Under the pieces are notes generated by a model, which ran no database searches, had not been told where the DNA came from, and worked only from the letters and a program-made list of their open reading frames with translations. DNA of 64,000 bases from Flavobacterium sufflavum (GTDB taxonomy: Bacteria > Bacteroidota > Bacteroidia > Flavobacteriales > Flavobacteriaceae), in the NCBI RefSeq assembly GCF_004016525.1, contig NZ_SACJ01000002.1:496001-560000 (forward strand). The letters are read 5' to 3'. The first letter of the stretch is position 1. Each line of letters opens with the position of its first letter. The translations under genes were made by a program, and so were the position numbers. Below, piece after piece: positions 49,833 through 58,415 of the stretch.

Positions 49833-52232
49833 TTAGAATTTGTTTTTTACAACATTATAATCAATGAAGTAACGCAGGCTAATAGAAAAAATATTAGTCA
49901 TATTAGCGTTAAAAATTGTATTAAGATTACGATTTAGATTTCGTTCTACCATATTTGTTTCTTCTTGAGCATAGTTTCTGTATAAAACTGACAATTGACT
50001 TCCTGGAGCAAACCACCAGGAATAGGATAGATCTAGATTCCAGGAATTAAAATTTCTGTTTTTATTGTTATCATAAAGATCATTATGGGTTAGGTAACCG
50101 TCATCTTGAAGAGTATAATAATGATGGTTGTCAGAGTATGACCAGTAATAACGTGCTTTTAAGTTAATAGTCATTTTATTATTGATAGCATATTTTCCCG
50201 TTAATTCGGTTTGTAATATTTCTCTATCCCTTCTTGCGAAAACAATTTCAGAATCAGTGGTTTCTGTCCATCCTATATTGTTTGCTTCTTTTGTGTAATC
50301 AGTATAAAAAGCCAGGGAGAATTTGTCGTTAAATCGGTATTTTGGTCCAGCATATATTCTATAAGAAAATCGATTGGCTTCGTCGTATTTAACAAAAGAA
50401 GGAGTGATGTCAAATGTTAAATTCTTGTTCCTGTTAGATTCTATTTCCAGATATCCCGAAAATTTACTTGGCATATAAAGATATCTGCCTTTTTCACGAG
50501 GTTCGTAAAAGTCGAATGTTTTAAAAGGGTTTAATGTGAGACCTAATTGGAAATAAAAAAAATTTAATGTTGTTGCTGTTGCGACTGTTTGAATCCAACT
50601 AGTGTTTTGAAGTTTATTAGTAGTGTTGTCTATGTCTAAATTTACTTCTTGTTCTATAAGGAAAGTGTTGAAAATTTTATTAGGGTTCAAGATCCTGTAA
50701 CTTCCATTGACATAACCACTGTAGTAATTGTTGTAGTATAAGATGCCAAGGTCATTAGTGTCAAAATCTTTTGAGGTATATTTTCCGGTAAATAAGTATC
50801 GGTATTTTCCGCTTGTTTTGGCAAAATTTAGAAAGGTTTTGAATCCCTTAGAATCATTGATGTCGTTTATAGAGCTGTATTTGAAGTCGCCAGAAAGATT
50901 ATAGGTATTTGCTTTTGTGTTTAGATCGAATACTAAACCTGTAACGTTAGCATCTTTAAAACTACCATTACGAGTTGTATTAGTATTGATAAATGATATA
51001 GATGAATTTTGTCTAAAGCGTTGGTCAAATACTAGTATGTTATAATTGGTTAAGGGATTTATTATTTCTTTTCGGGTATTATTAGTGTCTGTGTTTTTTA
51101 TGGTTGCATAAGTTTTTTCGGTAATGGCATTAAGAAAACCAATGCCCAATCCCTTTTTTGTTCTTCCGGATATTTTTACAGCATTTATTAAATCGACATT
51201 ACTGGGATAATTGGTGATTTCTTCATTACTGGCAGTTGAAGGAGTAGTAGTTGGGTTTCCACCAATTCTTCGGGAATAGAATAGCCCACCAATATTGAAT
51301 AGATTAGTTCCTTCTGTAAAAAAAGGTCTGTTTTCGTTTAGTTTTTGTTCAAAAGGTGCCAGGTTAAGGATGGCATTGTCAAATTTAGTTTGCCCAAAAT
51401 CAGGAACTAAAATAGCATCCAGAGTGAATGCATCATTTATTCCGTATTTAATGTCCAATCCGGCTTTTAATGTTTTGTCAGATGTAAAATCATCTTTTTG
51501 ATAATAAGCTGAAGTATAAGGGATAAAGAAAAGACGAGTGGACGGACTTATGTTTTCAATGCCTTCCAGTTGCCCAGTTTGAGTTACAACTGCGCCTATT
51601 TTAGTGTCTATTCGGTTCCAAGTGTATTTTTGAGTTGTTCTTTTGATTTCACGTAAGAAATTAATGCCCCAGATTTGTTTTTTGTTTTTTGGAAAACGGA
51701 TAGCGGCATAGGGAATCTTCATTTCTACTGTCCAGCCAGAATTAGTTATTTTAACACTGCTTTGCCAAATAGCATCCCAGGTAAAATCTTCATTGTCTTC
51801 GGTGGCTAAACAGTCCATTTGTACACCCGAAGCACTGACATAAAAGCGATAGTCTTGTTGTCCATCATTAAAGCCGTTAATGTAAACAGCAAAATGATCG
51901 GCTACGCCAAAGACATCTCTTTCTGTTAATTCGCGTTGGATTTTTTCAGGTTCGTTGTCGTTTAAGATAGCTGAAATGTAGATGGCATCATTGTCGTAAA
52001 GAACCTTTACTTCTGTTTTTTGATCTTTGTTAATTGGTTTTCCGTTGTCTGGAGTAAACATGATGAAATCAGTGGCAATTTCGGTATTGTTTTGCCATTC
52101 TTCTTCGTCAATTTTTCCGTCAATAGCGATGTTTCCACCTTTTATTTTTGCCAAAACGATTTTTTTTTGAGCAAAAACACTTAGGTTCAATAGGGCGAAT
52201 AAGTAATAAATTGATAAACGGAATGACGCCAT
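49833..52232 (-). CDS. DUF5916 protein with N-terminal CBM9-like domain
   Basis: A 799-residue outer-membrane-type protein with a signal peptide (MASFRLSIYYLFALLNLSVFAQ). Residues ~25-230 form a CBM9-like domain (IDGKIDEEEWQN ... VKVLYDNDAIYISAILND, RFYVSASGVQMD, WTVEMKIPYAAIRF). The rest is DUF5916, rich in alternating strands and predicted barrel (LKAGLDIKYGINDAFTLDAILVPDFGQTKFD, ENRPFFTEGTNLF). Function is unknown. The start at 52232 gives a clean signal peptide; an ATG 18 nt upstream is less likely. It stands alone. Confidence 0.87.
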   Translation of the reverse strand: MASFRLSIYYLFALLNLSVFAQKKIVLAKIKGGNIAIDGKIDEEEWQNNTEIATDFIMFTPDNGKPINKDQKTEVKVLYDNDAIYISAILNDNEPEKIQRELTERDVFGVADHFAVYINGFNDGQQDYRFYVSASGVQMDCLATEDNEDFTWDAIWQSSVKITNSGWTVEMKIPYAAIRFPKNKKQIWGINFLREIKRTTQKYTWNRIDTKIGAVVTQTGQLEGIENISPSTRLFFIPYTSAYYQKDDFTSDKTLKAGLDIKYGINDAFTLDAILVPDFGQTKFDNAILNLAPFEQKLNENRPFFTEGTNLFNIGGLFYSRRIGGNPTTTPSTASNEEITNYPSNVDLINAVKISGRTKKGLGIGFLNAITEKTYATIKNTDTNNTRKEIINPLTNYNILVFDQRFRQNSSISFINTNTTRNGSFKDANVTGLVFDLNTKANTYNLSGDFKYSSINDINDSKGFKTFLNFAKTSGKYRYLFTGKYTSKDFDTNDLGILYYNNYYSGYVNGSYRILNPNKIFNTFLIEQEVNLDIDNTTNKLQNTSWIQTVATATTLNFFYFQLGLTLNPFKTFDFYEPREKGRYLYMPSKFSGYLEIESNRNKNLTFDITPSFVKYDEANRFSYRIYAGPKYRFNDKFSLAFYTDYTKEANNIGWTETTDSEIVFARRDREILQTELTGKYAINNKMTINLKARYYWSYSDNHHYYTLQDDGYLTHNDLYDNNKNRNFNSWNLDLSYSWWFAPGSQLSVLYRNYAQEETNMVERNLNRNLNTIFNANMTNIFSISLRYFIDYNVVKNKF

Positions 52233-52376
52233 GCAAAAGATAATATTCAAGCAAAAATAAGAAAATCGACGACATTAACAACTTTTTAACAGATATATCT
52301 GTAGTAAAAGAATTACTAATAAGTTAAAAGCATCATATAAGTGTTATTTTGAGTTTTGTTTAGCGGTTTTTTTTTA

Positions 52377-52384
52377 TATTTTTG
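52377..52384 (+). promoter_or_regulatory. Promoter of the L,D-transpeptidase-like gene
   Basis: -7 box TATTTTTG with a TTG at 52356-52358, 18 bp apart; both elements match the Bacteroidetes consensus. Confidence 0.6.
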
Positions 52385-52419
52385 GCAACAATAGTTTTGT
52401 TGTAATTAAATAATAGTCA

Positions 52420-53142
52420 ATGGTTTATAATGGTTTAAGGGTCTTTTTAGTGCTAGTTGCTTTGTTTGTTTCCACGAATGTGTTTTTTTCTAAAGAAAAA
52501 GCAAATGCAACAGTTTTAAAAAGTAATGTGGAAAGAGTGAATGTAGAGCCAGATATTGAAGAGGTTTATAATAAATTACATTCGGCAAATTATGATTTGC
52601 CTAAGTTAGAAAGTTTTAAAGAAGCCTTAGAAGGTTTTTACAAATTGAAAAATCAAGGTCTTGTAAGTAAAAATATAATTACGCTTATCGATTTTAGTTT
52701 GTCGGCAAATACTAAAAGACTTTGGGTAATTGATTTGGATACTAATAGCATTTTATTGCACTCTCTTGTGGCTCATGGAAGAAATACAGGAGATGAATAT
52801 GCTAATAGTTTTTCAAATGCGCCAGAGTCTTACAAAAGTAGTTTGGGGTTTTATGTTACCGGCGAAGTGTACAATGGCAAGCATGGTAAGTCATTAAAAC
52901 TAGACGGTTTAGAAAAAGGAATTAATGATAATGCCCGAGATAGGGCTGTTGTGGTTCATGGGGCCGATTATGTTTCGAATTCTTTTATTCAAAATAATAA
53001 GAGATTAGGAAGAAGTCTTGGTTGTCCTGCTATTCCATTAGAAATTACAGATGAATTAATTAGTACCATAAAAGACAAATCCTGCCTGTTTATTTATTAT
53101 CCTTCGGAGTCTTATAAACGTTCATCAAAGTTAATTTCTTAG
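52420..53142 (+). CDS. Murein L,D-transpeptidase catalytic domain protein (YkuD_2 type)
   Basis: A 240-residue exported protein: TM/signal (about residues 5-24) then a domain matching the YkuD_2 family. Motifs: IDFSLSANTKRLWVIDLDTNSILLHSLVAHG, VVVHGADYVS and GRSLGCPAIPLE, with the catalytic Cys in SLGCPA and His in VVHG. It probably acts on peptidoglycan or hydrolyses other substrates in the periplasm. The ~75-residue spacer after the signal is helical. It is monocistronic. Confidence 0.9.
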   Translation: MVYNGLRVFLVLVALFVSTNVFFSKEKANATVLKSNVERVNVEPDIEEVYNKLHSANYDLPKLESFKEALEGFYKLKNQGLVSKNIITLIDFSLSANTKRLWVIDLDTNSILLHSLVAHGRNTGDEYANSFSNAPESYKSSLGFYVTGEVYNGKHGKSLKLDGLEKGINDNARDRAVVVHGADYVSNSFIQNNKRLGRSLGCPAIPLEITDELISTIKDKSCLFIYYPSESYKRSSKLIS

Positions 53143-53277
53143 TTAAGATTAGAAAAAGAAAGAAGGATATATCGTTTAGATGGGGATTGAATGAAAAAAA
53201 ATCAAGAGGTAACAATTTAGTTTTAAAAAAGTTATAGTTTAATTCGGGTTTTTAGATAAAAAATCTACTCTAAAAAT

Positions 53278-53309
53278 TTGTTTTAAACTTAACTTATTCT
53301 TTATATTTG
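53278..53309 (+). promoter_or_regulatory. Promoter of tRNA-Gly(TCC)
   Basis: TTG (53278-53280) and TATATTTG (53302-53309), 21 bp apart, 12 bp upstream of the tRNA. Confidence 0.7.
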
Positions 53310-53321
53310 CACCACGCTAAT

Positions 53322-53394
<73 letters not shown>

Positions 53395-53400
53395 CTGTTA

Positions 53401-53427
53401 AACCCAAACGAAAGTTTGGGTTTTTTT
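53401..53427 (+). terminator. Terminator of tRNA-Gly(TCC)
   Basis: AACCCAAAC and GTTTGGGTT flank GAAA and run into seven T, a textbook terminator. Confidence 0.9.
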
Positions 53428-53582
53428 GTTTTTAGACTGGTTGTTGTCTCGTTGCTTGTAATGAGAAGCCTTAGTTTTTTAAAATCCGGAATTGTGAAGT
53501 TTTTTTTCTTTTTAAGCTGGATGTGGAAAATTTTTAGCAATCTGGATAATTGGAATTTTAAAAGCGGGGGTTTAATGAACTT

Positions 53583-54290
53583 TTATTTTATAAAACTCAA
53601 TTCTGAGCCAGGTGCTACTCCAATTGGAATACGGTTTTGTCGAAATAATTTAGCTGATAAGTTTCCTTTTAAAATTATTTTCCCTTCTTTTATTTCAAGC
53701 CAACTTCCTTCTTTTAGTCCTAAAACGGGAAAATTGTTAAATTGATGGAATTCATTTATTCTGGTTTCCCGGGATTCTCCCATATGTGTCGATTGAGGAT
53801 CGGTATCCAGAAAGTGTACATTTAAATTAAAAGGAATTAATCCTAAAGTTTGAAAACTTGGAGGATAAACAATAGGCATGTCGTTTGTGGTTTGCATTGT
53901 CAATCCAGCAATGTTGCTTCCTGCGCTGGTGCCCAGATAGGGAGTTCCTTTTTCAAGAGTCTCTTTTAAGGTAGTCATGATTTTGTCATGATACAATTGC
54001 TTTACCAGTAAAAAAGTGTTGCCCCCTCCTGTAAATATCCCTTCTGCATTTTGAATAGCTAATGCAGGGTTTTTGTATTCGTGAATTCCTTTTACGGCAA
54101 TGTTTATTTTGGCGAAAGCCAAGGCGACTTTTTTTGTGTATTCTTCATGTGAAATTCCGCTAGGTCTGGCATAAGGAATAAATAATATTGTTTTGCAGTT
54201 CTTGAAATGCAATTTTAATTCTGGCAGAAGGTATTCCAGATAATCGGTTCCGTAAAGGCTAGAGGTGCTGGCTAGTAATAGGTTTTTCAT
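53583..54290 (-). CDS. pepE: Dipeptidase E (peptidase family S51)
   Basis: A 235-residue cytoplasmic serine peptidase that cleaves Asp-X dipeptides. Nucleophile Ser in YLGTSAGSNIAGL; GIFTGGGNTFLLV is the family glycine-rich strand; His in VHFLDTDPQSTHMGESRETRINEF and the C-terminal EGSWLEIKEGKIIL match. Length is right for PepE. It stands alone between the tRNA and the tandem secreted paralogues. Confidence 0.93.
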   Translation of the reverse strand: MKNLLLASTSSLYGTDYLEYLLPELKLHFKNCKTILFIPYARPSGISHEEYTKKVALAFAKINIAVKGIHEYKNPALAIQNAEGIFTGGGNTFLLVKQLYHDKIMTTLKETLEKGTPYLGTSAGSNIAGLTMQTTNDMPIVYPPSFQTLGLIPFNLNVHFLDTDPQSTHMGESRETRINEFHQFNNFPVLGLKEGSWLEIKEGKIILKGNLSAKLFRQNRIPIGVAPGSELSFIK

Positions 54291-54421
54291 TGTGATTTCT
54301 TTGGATTTAAAGGTATAAAATCAGAACTAGTTGGCTTTGATTTATTAACAAATTTTTATCAGCTTCTTAGTATCAAATTGGGATGGGCTTGGTTTATTTT
54401 TACTCTTTGGTATTGTGTAAG

Positions 54422-55186
54422 ATGAATAGATTTCTGGCTACTTTTTTTATTTTGTTTACTACTGTTGTTTTGGGTCAGTTAAAAAAATCGACTGAGATAA
54501 AAGGACAGCTAAATGCTTATGGATCTAATTTAGAGGGGGTTTTTGTTATTAATTTAAAATCAGAGCAAACCGTTTTTACTAACGAGACCGGATATTTTGT
54601 AATTAAAGCCAGTGTTGGAGATACTTTGGTGTTTTCGGGATTGCAATTTAAACGCAAGGAAGTGGTATTGTGTGCTGAAGATTTTCAGAAAATCATTTTG
54701 GATGTGCATTTAGTAACAATGGTTCATCAATTGGATGAGGTAGTGGTTCGGAATTATAATTCGATTAATGCTGCTTCGCTTGGAATTATTCCTTCAAATC
54801 AAAGGAAATATACGCAAGCTGAAAGAAAGTTAAAAACAGCTACCGATTTGAATCCTTCTGCTAGCTTAAGTGGAATGGCTGGTGGCTCTATTTCGGCTGA
54901 TCCGCTTATTAATTTGCTTTCAGGAAGGACAGCTATGCTTAAAAAAGAATTAGAAGTTGAGAAAAAAGAATCCTATATAGCGATGCTGGAAAAAATGTTT
55001 GAGAAAGAACATTTTATTAATAGATTGCAATTACCTTTGGATTACGTGAAAGGTTTTAAGTATTATGTGATGGATAATCAAAAATTCACAAAAGTGTTAG
55101 AAATGAATAATAAGACTACAATTGAGTTTTTACTTGGAGAATTGGCTGAAAAATACAAAGCGATAATAGCCTGTGAAAACGAATAA
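54422..55186 (+). CDS. Secreted carboxypeptidase-regulatory-like domain protein, tandem copy 1
   Basis: A 254-residue exported protein. Signal peptide MNRFLATFFILFTTVVLGQ. Residues ~25-105 form a CarboxypepD_reg-like beta-sandwich (IKGQLNAYGSNLEGVFVINLKSEQTVFTNETGYFVIKASVGDTLVFSGLQF). The second half carries a motif shared with the next gene (INAASLGII, RKYTQAERKLKTA, SGRTAMLKKELEVEKKE). ATG at 54422 is taken since it begins a proper signal peptide. It overlaps the next gene by 14 nt. No catalytic residues are seen; function is unknown. Confidence 0.82.
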   Translation: MNRFLATFFILFTTVVLGQLKKSTEIKGQLNAYGSNLEGVFVINLKSEQTVFTNETGYFVIKASVGDTLVFSGLQFKRKEVVLCAEDFQKIILDVHLVTMVHQLDEVVVRNYNSINAASLGIIPSNQRKYTQAERKLKTATDLNPSASLSGMAGGSISADPLINLLSGRTAMLKKELEVEKKESYIAMLEKMFEKEHFINRLQLPLDYVKGFKYYVMDNQKFTKVLEMNNKTTIEFLLGELAEKYKAIIACENE

Positions 55187-55898
55187 TACTATTTTTTTAT
55201 TACTGCTTTTATTGTGTCAAATTGTTTTTGGTCAAGATCACGATAGAAAAGAAATTCATGGCATTATTCGTGTCGATTCTACTTTGGTGGAAGGAGTGAA
55301 TATTGTAAATGAAACTACCCAAAAAGCAACTTCGAGTGATAAAAATGGGAATTTTTCTCTTTTTTTAAAAGAAGGTGATCTTCTGGTGTTTTCTGCAGTA
55401 AATCTCGTAACTTTACGTAAAAAGATAGTGCGTGCTGATTTGGAAAAATCAAATTTAGTAGTACAATTACATGTTGAAAGCATACCGCTTAAAGAAGTTA
55501 TTGTAAAAGAGGAATCTCGAATTAATGCTGAAAGTTTAGGGATTGTTTCCTCTGGACAAAAAAAATATACAGTTGCCGAGAGGAGATTGTATACCGCCAG
55601 ATCGGGTTTGTTAGATAGACCTTTAAATTGGATGTCCGGCAGAACTGCCATGTTGAAAAAAGAATTAGTTGTTTCTGAAAAAGAACAATTAATGGCTAAA
55701 TTGGAATATCTTTTTGAAGAGAAATATTATGTGGAAAAGTTGAAAATCCCCAAAGAGTATATTAAGGATTTTCAATTGTATTGCATTGAAAATAAAGATT
55801 TTGTTTCTTCTGTAAAAGCAAAAAACAAAACGCTATCAATGTTTTTAATTATTTCGTTGGCAAGTGATTATAATAAAATTGTAGTATATGAAAACTAA
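55173..55898 (+). CDS. Secreted carboxypeptidase-regulatory-like domain protein, tandem copy 2
   Basis: A 241-residue paralogue of the preceding gene with the same layout: signal peptide (KTNNTIFLLLLLLCQIVFGQ), beta-sandwich (IHGIIRVDSTLVEGVNIVNETTQKATSS ... LVFSAVNLVTLRKK) and shared tail (INAESLGIVSSGQKKYTVAERRLYTA, SGRTAMLKKELVVSEKE). It starts at a GTG inside the end of copy 1 and overlaps copy 3 by 11 nt, so all three are coupled. Function unknown. Confidence 0.82.
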   Translation: MKTNNTIFLLLLLLCQIVFGQDHDRKEIHGIIRVDSTLVEGVNIVNETTQKATSSDKNGNFSLFLKEGDLLVFSAVNLVTLRKKIVRADLEKSNLVVQLHVESIPLKEVIVKEESRINAESLGIVSSGQKKYTVAERRLYTARSGLLDRPLNWMSGRTAMLKKELVVSEKEQLMAKLEYLFEEKYYVEKLKIPKEYIKDFQLYCIENKDFVSSVKAKNKTLSMFLIISLASDYNKIVVYEN

Positions 55899-56637
55899 AG
55901 TAACAATTTTGTTTTTTCTTCTTTTGGGGCAATTATCATTTTGTCAAATTGGGGAAAGAAAAAAATTAGAAGGACAGGTTAGAAACGATTTGGTTCCTGT
56001 TGAAAACGTTATTGTTTTTAACGTTAATTCAAGTTTAGGAACGGTAGTCAGTCAATATGGCTCATTTGCAATTATGGCAAAAGTCAATGATACCTTGGTT
56101 TTTTCTAGTTTGGCATTTAAATCTAAAAAAATTGTTCTTAGTGAAAAAGATTTTATCGCTTCAAAATTGATTGTGAAATTAGATGTTTTCACTAATGAAT
56201 TAGCCGAAGTTTTAATTAGAGCCAAGAAAGAATTAAGTCCTATTGAAGGAAATACGCAAAAATATGTTGATTTAAAATTCTTTGATGACGAAAAATCATC
56301 ACCTAAAAACAGGACTATGCCGCCTGATGGAACGATAGAAAACGGAATGGATTTTGTACGAATTTACAAAGATGTTTTAGGTGTTTTAAGAAAGAAGAAT
56401 CCTCAAAAAACCGATTTTTATAAGGAAACCAGTTTTTCTGAATTTGCTTTGAACAAAGTGAATTATTCTTTCTTTTCTAATACTTTGCAGTTAAAAGACG
56501 ATCAGATTAAGTTGTTTTTGATTTATTGTGAAAATGATTCAAAATCCAGGGATTTAATGCAGCCGAGTGAGGAATTTAAGTTGATGGACTTTTTTATAAC
56601 TAAAAATAATGAGTTTAAGAAGATTACTCAATATTAA
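55888..56637 (+). CDS. Secreted carboxypeptidase-regulatory-like domain protein, tandem copy 3 (divergent)
   Basis: A 249-residue, more diverged member. Signal peptide (MKTKVTILFFLLLGQLSFCQ), beta-sandwich (LEGQVRNDLVPVENVIVFNVNSSLGTVVSQYGSFAIMAKVNDTLVFSSLAF) and a tail in which the SGRTAM motif is not visible; it has NTQKYVDLKFFDDEKSSPKNRTMPPDGTIENGMDF in its place. The beta-sandwich and operon position argue for common origin. Function unknown. Confidence 0.8.
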   Translation: MKTKVTILFFLLLGQLSFCQIGERKKLEGQVRNDLVPVENVIVFNVNSSLGTVVSQYGSFAIMAKVNDTLVFSSLAFKSKKIVLSEKDFIASKLIVKLDVFTNELAEVLIRAKKELSPIEGNTQKYVDLKFFDDEKSSPKNRTMPPDGTIENGMDFVRIYKDVLGVLRKKNPQKTDFYKETSFSEFALNKVNYSFFSNTLQLKDDQIKLFLIYCENDSKSRDLMQPSEEFKLMDFFITKNNEFKKITQY

Positions 56638-56683
56638 TAGGCTTTTTTATGAAAAAATTAAAAGTGAACTTTTTTAATTTTGG

Positions 56684-56691
56684 TATATTTG
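56684..56691 (+). promoter_or_regulatory. -7 promoter box of tatA-PAP2
   Basis: TATATTTG, 19 bp before the tatA start codon. Confidence 0.6.
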
Positions 56692-56710
56692 CCCTTTAAA
56701 AATATAGTAT

Positions 56711-57037
56711 ATGTTTGGTATAGGTGGAGGAGAATTAGTCTTTATAATGTTTGTAGTATTGCTGTTGTTTGGTTCTGATAAAATACCGGAAATAGCTCGT
56801 ACTATGGGAAAAGCTATGGCACAATTAAAAAATGCCACAAACGATATAAAACATGAAATTCAAAAAGGTGCCGAGGAAAATGGTTTAGATACAAAATCAT
56901 TGTCGGAAATGACAGGTGGTATCAACTCGCAAATCAATAAAGTCAAAGAAGATCTTTTAGGAGATAGCGTTGTTCAGGCAACTAAAATCAAGGAAGATAT
57001 CGAAGATATTGCAGGGCCAGTAAAACGTAGTCGATAA
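56711..57037 (+). CDS. Twin-arginine translocase TatA/TatE family protein
   Basis: A 108-residue protein: one N-terminal TM helix (GGGELVFIMFVVLLLFG), the conserved hinge FGSDKIPEIARTMGKAM (FG..KLP..AR..G), an amphipathic helix and a charged tail. It forms the translocation pore with TatC for folded proteins. In Bacteroidetes a single TatA-like protein often serves. It overlaps the PAP2 gene by one base. tatC is not in the window. Confidence 0.92.
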   Translation: MFGIGGGELVFIMFVVLLLFGSDKIPEIARTMGKAMAQLKNATNDIKHEIQKGAEENGLDTKSLSEMTGGINSQINKVKEDLLGDSVVQATKIKEDIEDIAGPVKRSR

Positions 57038-57600
57038 TGCTGGATAAACTAGTTTCTTTAGATGTTCAATTATTTGTTTATTTAAACGGTCTAGGTTCAG
57101 AATCGTATGATGGATTATGGCTTTTTATAACCAAACAAATCAACTGGATACCGTTGTTTTTGTTTTTACTTTATGTTATTTTTAAAAAAATAGGAGCTAA
57201 GCAAACCTTGTATGTTCTTTTGTCTATAGCGATACTTATTTTAATTACAGACCAGTTTACCAACTTGGTTAAATATAGTGTTCATAGGTTGCGTCCTTGC
57301 AATAATCCGGATATTCATTCAATAATGAGGATTGTAAAGAGCTCAAATTCATTTAGTTTTTTCTCAGGACATGCGGCTAATAGTATGGCTGCAGCTACGT
57401 TTATTTATCATCTTATTAAGCCATATTTTAAATATACTTTTTTATTGTTTCTGTGGCCGTTAATTTTTGCCTACAGTCGTATTTATTTAGGCTTGCATTA
57501 TCCATTAGATATATTGAGTGGTTATTTATTTGGAATATTGACAGGAACATTTGTTTTTAGAGTATACCAATTTACACAAATAAAATATTTCCCACTTTAA
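57037..57600 (+). CDS. PAP2-type membrane phosphatase
   Basis: A 187-residue integral membrane lipid phosphatase with all three motifs: KYSVHRLRP (K-x6-RP), FSGH, and SRIYLGLHYPLD (S-R-x5-H-x3-D). Six TM helices are likely. Substrates for the family are undecaprenyl pyrophosphate or phosphatidic acid-like lipids; the choice here is unknown. It is coupled to the tatA gene by a one-base overlap and ends at a strong hairpin. Confidence 0.93.
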   Translation: MLDKLVSLDVQLFVYLNGLGSESYDGLWLFITKQINWIPLFLFLLYVIFKKIGAKQTLYVLLSIAILILITDQFTNLVKYSVHRLRPCNNPDIHSIMRIVKSSNSFSFFSGHAANSMAAATFIYHLIKPYFKYTFLLFLWPLIFAYSRIYLGLHYPLDILSGYLFGILTGTFVFRVYQFTQIKYFPL

Positions 57601-57622
57601 ATTTTAAAGTGTTCCAAAAATA

Positions 57623-57670
57623 AAAACCGCATATTCACAGCCTTTATGTAAAATGTGAATATGCGGTTTT
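57623..57670. terminator. Bidirectional terminator between PAP2 and O-methyltransferase genes
   Basis: A perfect 17-bp stem (AAAACCGCATATTCACA paired with TGTGAATATGCGGTTTT) around a 14-nt loop with T run. Confidence 0.9.
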
Positions 57671-57687
57671 TTTATAAATGAGTTTTT

Positions 57688-58329
57688 TTAAAGTACTCTG
57701 CTTACGGTTAGTCCATCCCGGATAGGCAGTAAGACCGTTTCTACTCTTGGGTCTTCTTTTAATAATTTGTTGTAATCAAGTAATATTTTTGTGCTTTTGT
57801 CTTTCGGATTTAATGGTTCTAAAACTTTACCGCTCCAAAGCACATTATCTGATAAAATAATGCCTCCTTTGTTCATTCTAGGAACAATCAATTCAAAATA
57901 ATTCAAGTAATTTTCTTTGTCAGCATCGATAAAGATCAAATCAAATTTGATGTCAAGCGTAGGGATTATATCAACGGCTTCGCCTAAATGTTGAACAATT
58001 TGACTTCCCCAAGGTGATTTGTCAAAATGTTTTCTCTGAAAATCGACTAATTCTTCTTTGATATCTATAGTGTGAAGCTGTCCGTTTTCCTGCATTCCTT
58101 CACACAGACATAAGGCTGAATAACCAGTGTAGGTTCCAATTTCAAGAATATTTACAGGTCGGATTAATTTGGATAACATACTCAAAATACGTCCTTGAAA
58201 ATGTCCACTTAACATTCGGGGTAATAAAATTTTTTGGTAGGTTTCTTTGTTTAAAGCCGCCAATAATTCGGGTTCTTTTTCAGAATGTAGTTCGATGTAG
58301 TCTTCTAATTCTTGGGAAATGAAATGCAT
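57688..58329 (-). CDS. O-methyltransferase (class I SAM, Methyltransf_3 type)
   Basis: A 213-residue SAM-dependent O-methyltransferase resembling caffeoyl-CoA/catechol-type enzymes. Motif I ILEIGTYTGYSALCL; metal and SAM ligands in FDLIFIDADKENYLNY; IILSDNVLWSGKV contains the second metal-binding part. ATG at 58329 is chosen since the promoter box sits at 58354-58361. The substrate is unknown. Divergent from rlmN. Confidence 0.9.
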   Translation of the reverse strand: MHFISQELEDYIELHSEKEPELLAALNKETYQKILLPRMLSGHFQGRILSMLSKLIRPVNILEIGTYTGYSALCLCEGMQENGQLHTIDIKEELVDFQRKHFDKSPWGSQIVQHLGEAVDIIPTLDIKFDLIFIDADKENYLNYFELIVPRMNKGGIILSDNVLWSGKVLEPLNPKDKSTKILLDYNKLLKEDPRVETVLLPIRDGLTVSRVL

Positions 58330-58353
58330 TTTTAAATTTTTTTCAATTTCGGA

Positions 58354-58361
58354 CAAAGTTA
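58354..58361 (-). promoter_or_regulatory. -7 promoter box of the O-methyltransferase gene
   Basis: Minus-strand TAACTTTG, 24 bp before the chosen start. An upstream TTTG lies about 17 bp further. Confidence 0.6.
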
Positions 58362-58397
58362 TCAAATTATCAAAACAACAAATCAACAAATAGTCAT

Positions 58398-58405
58398 TAA
58401 ATTTG
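58398..58405 (+). promoter_or_regulatory. -7 promoter box of rlmN
   Basis: TAAATTTG ends 4 bp before a first ATG (58410) and 10 bp before the second (58416), favouring the second. Confidence 0.6.
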
Positions 58406-58415
58406 CAGCATGCAA

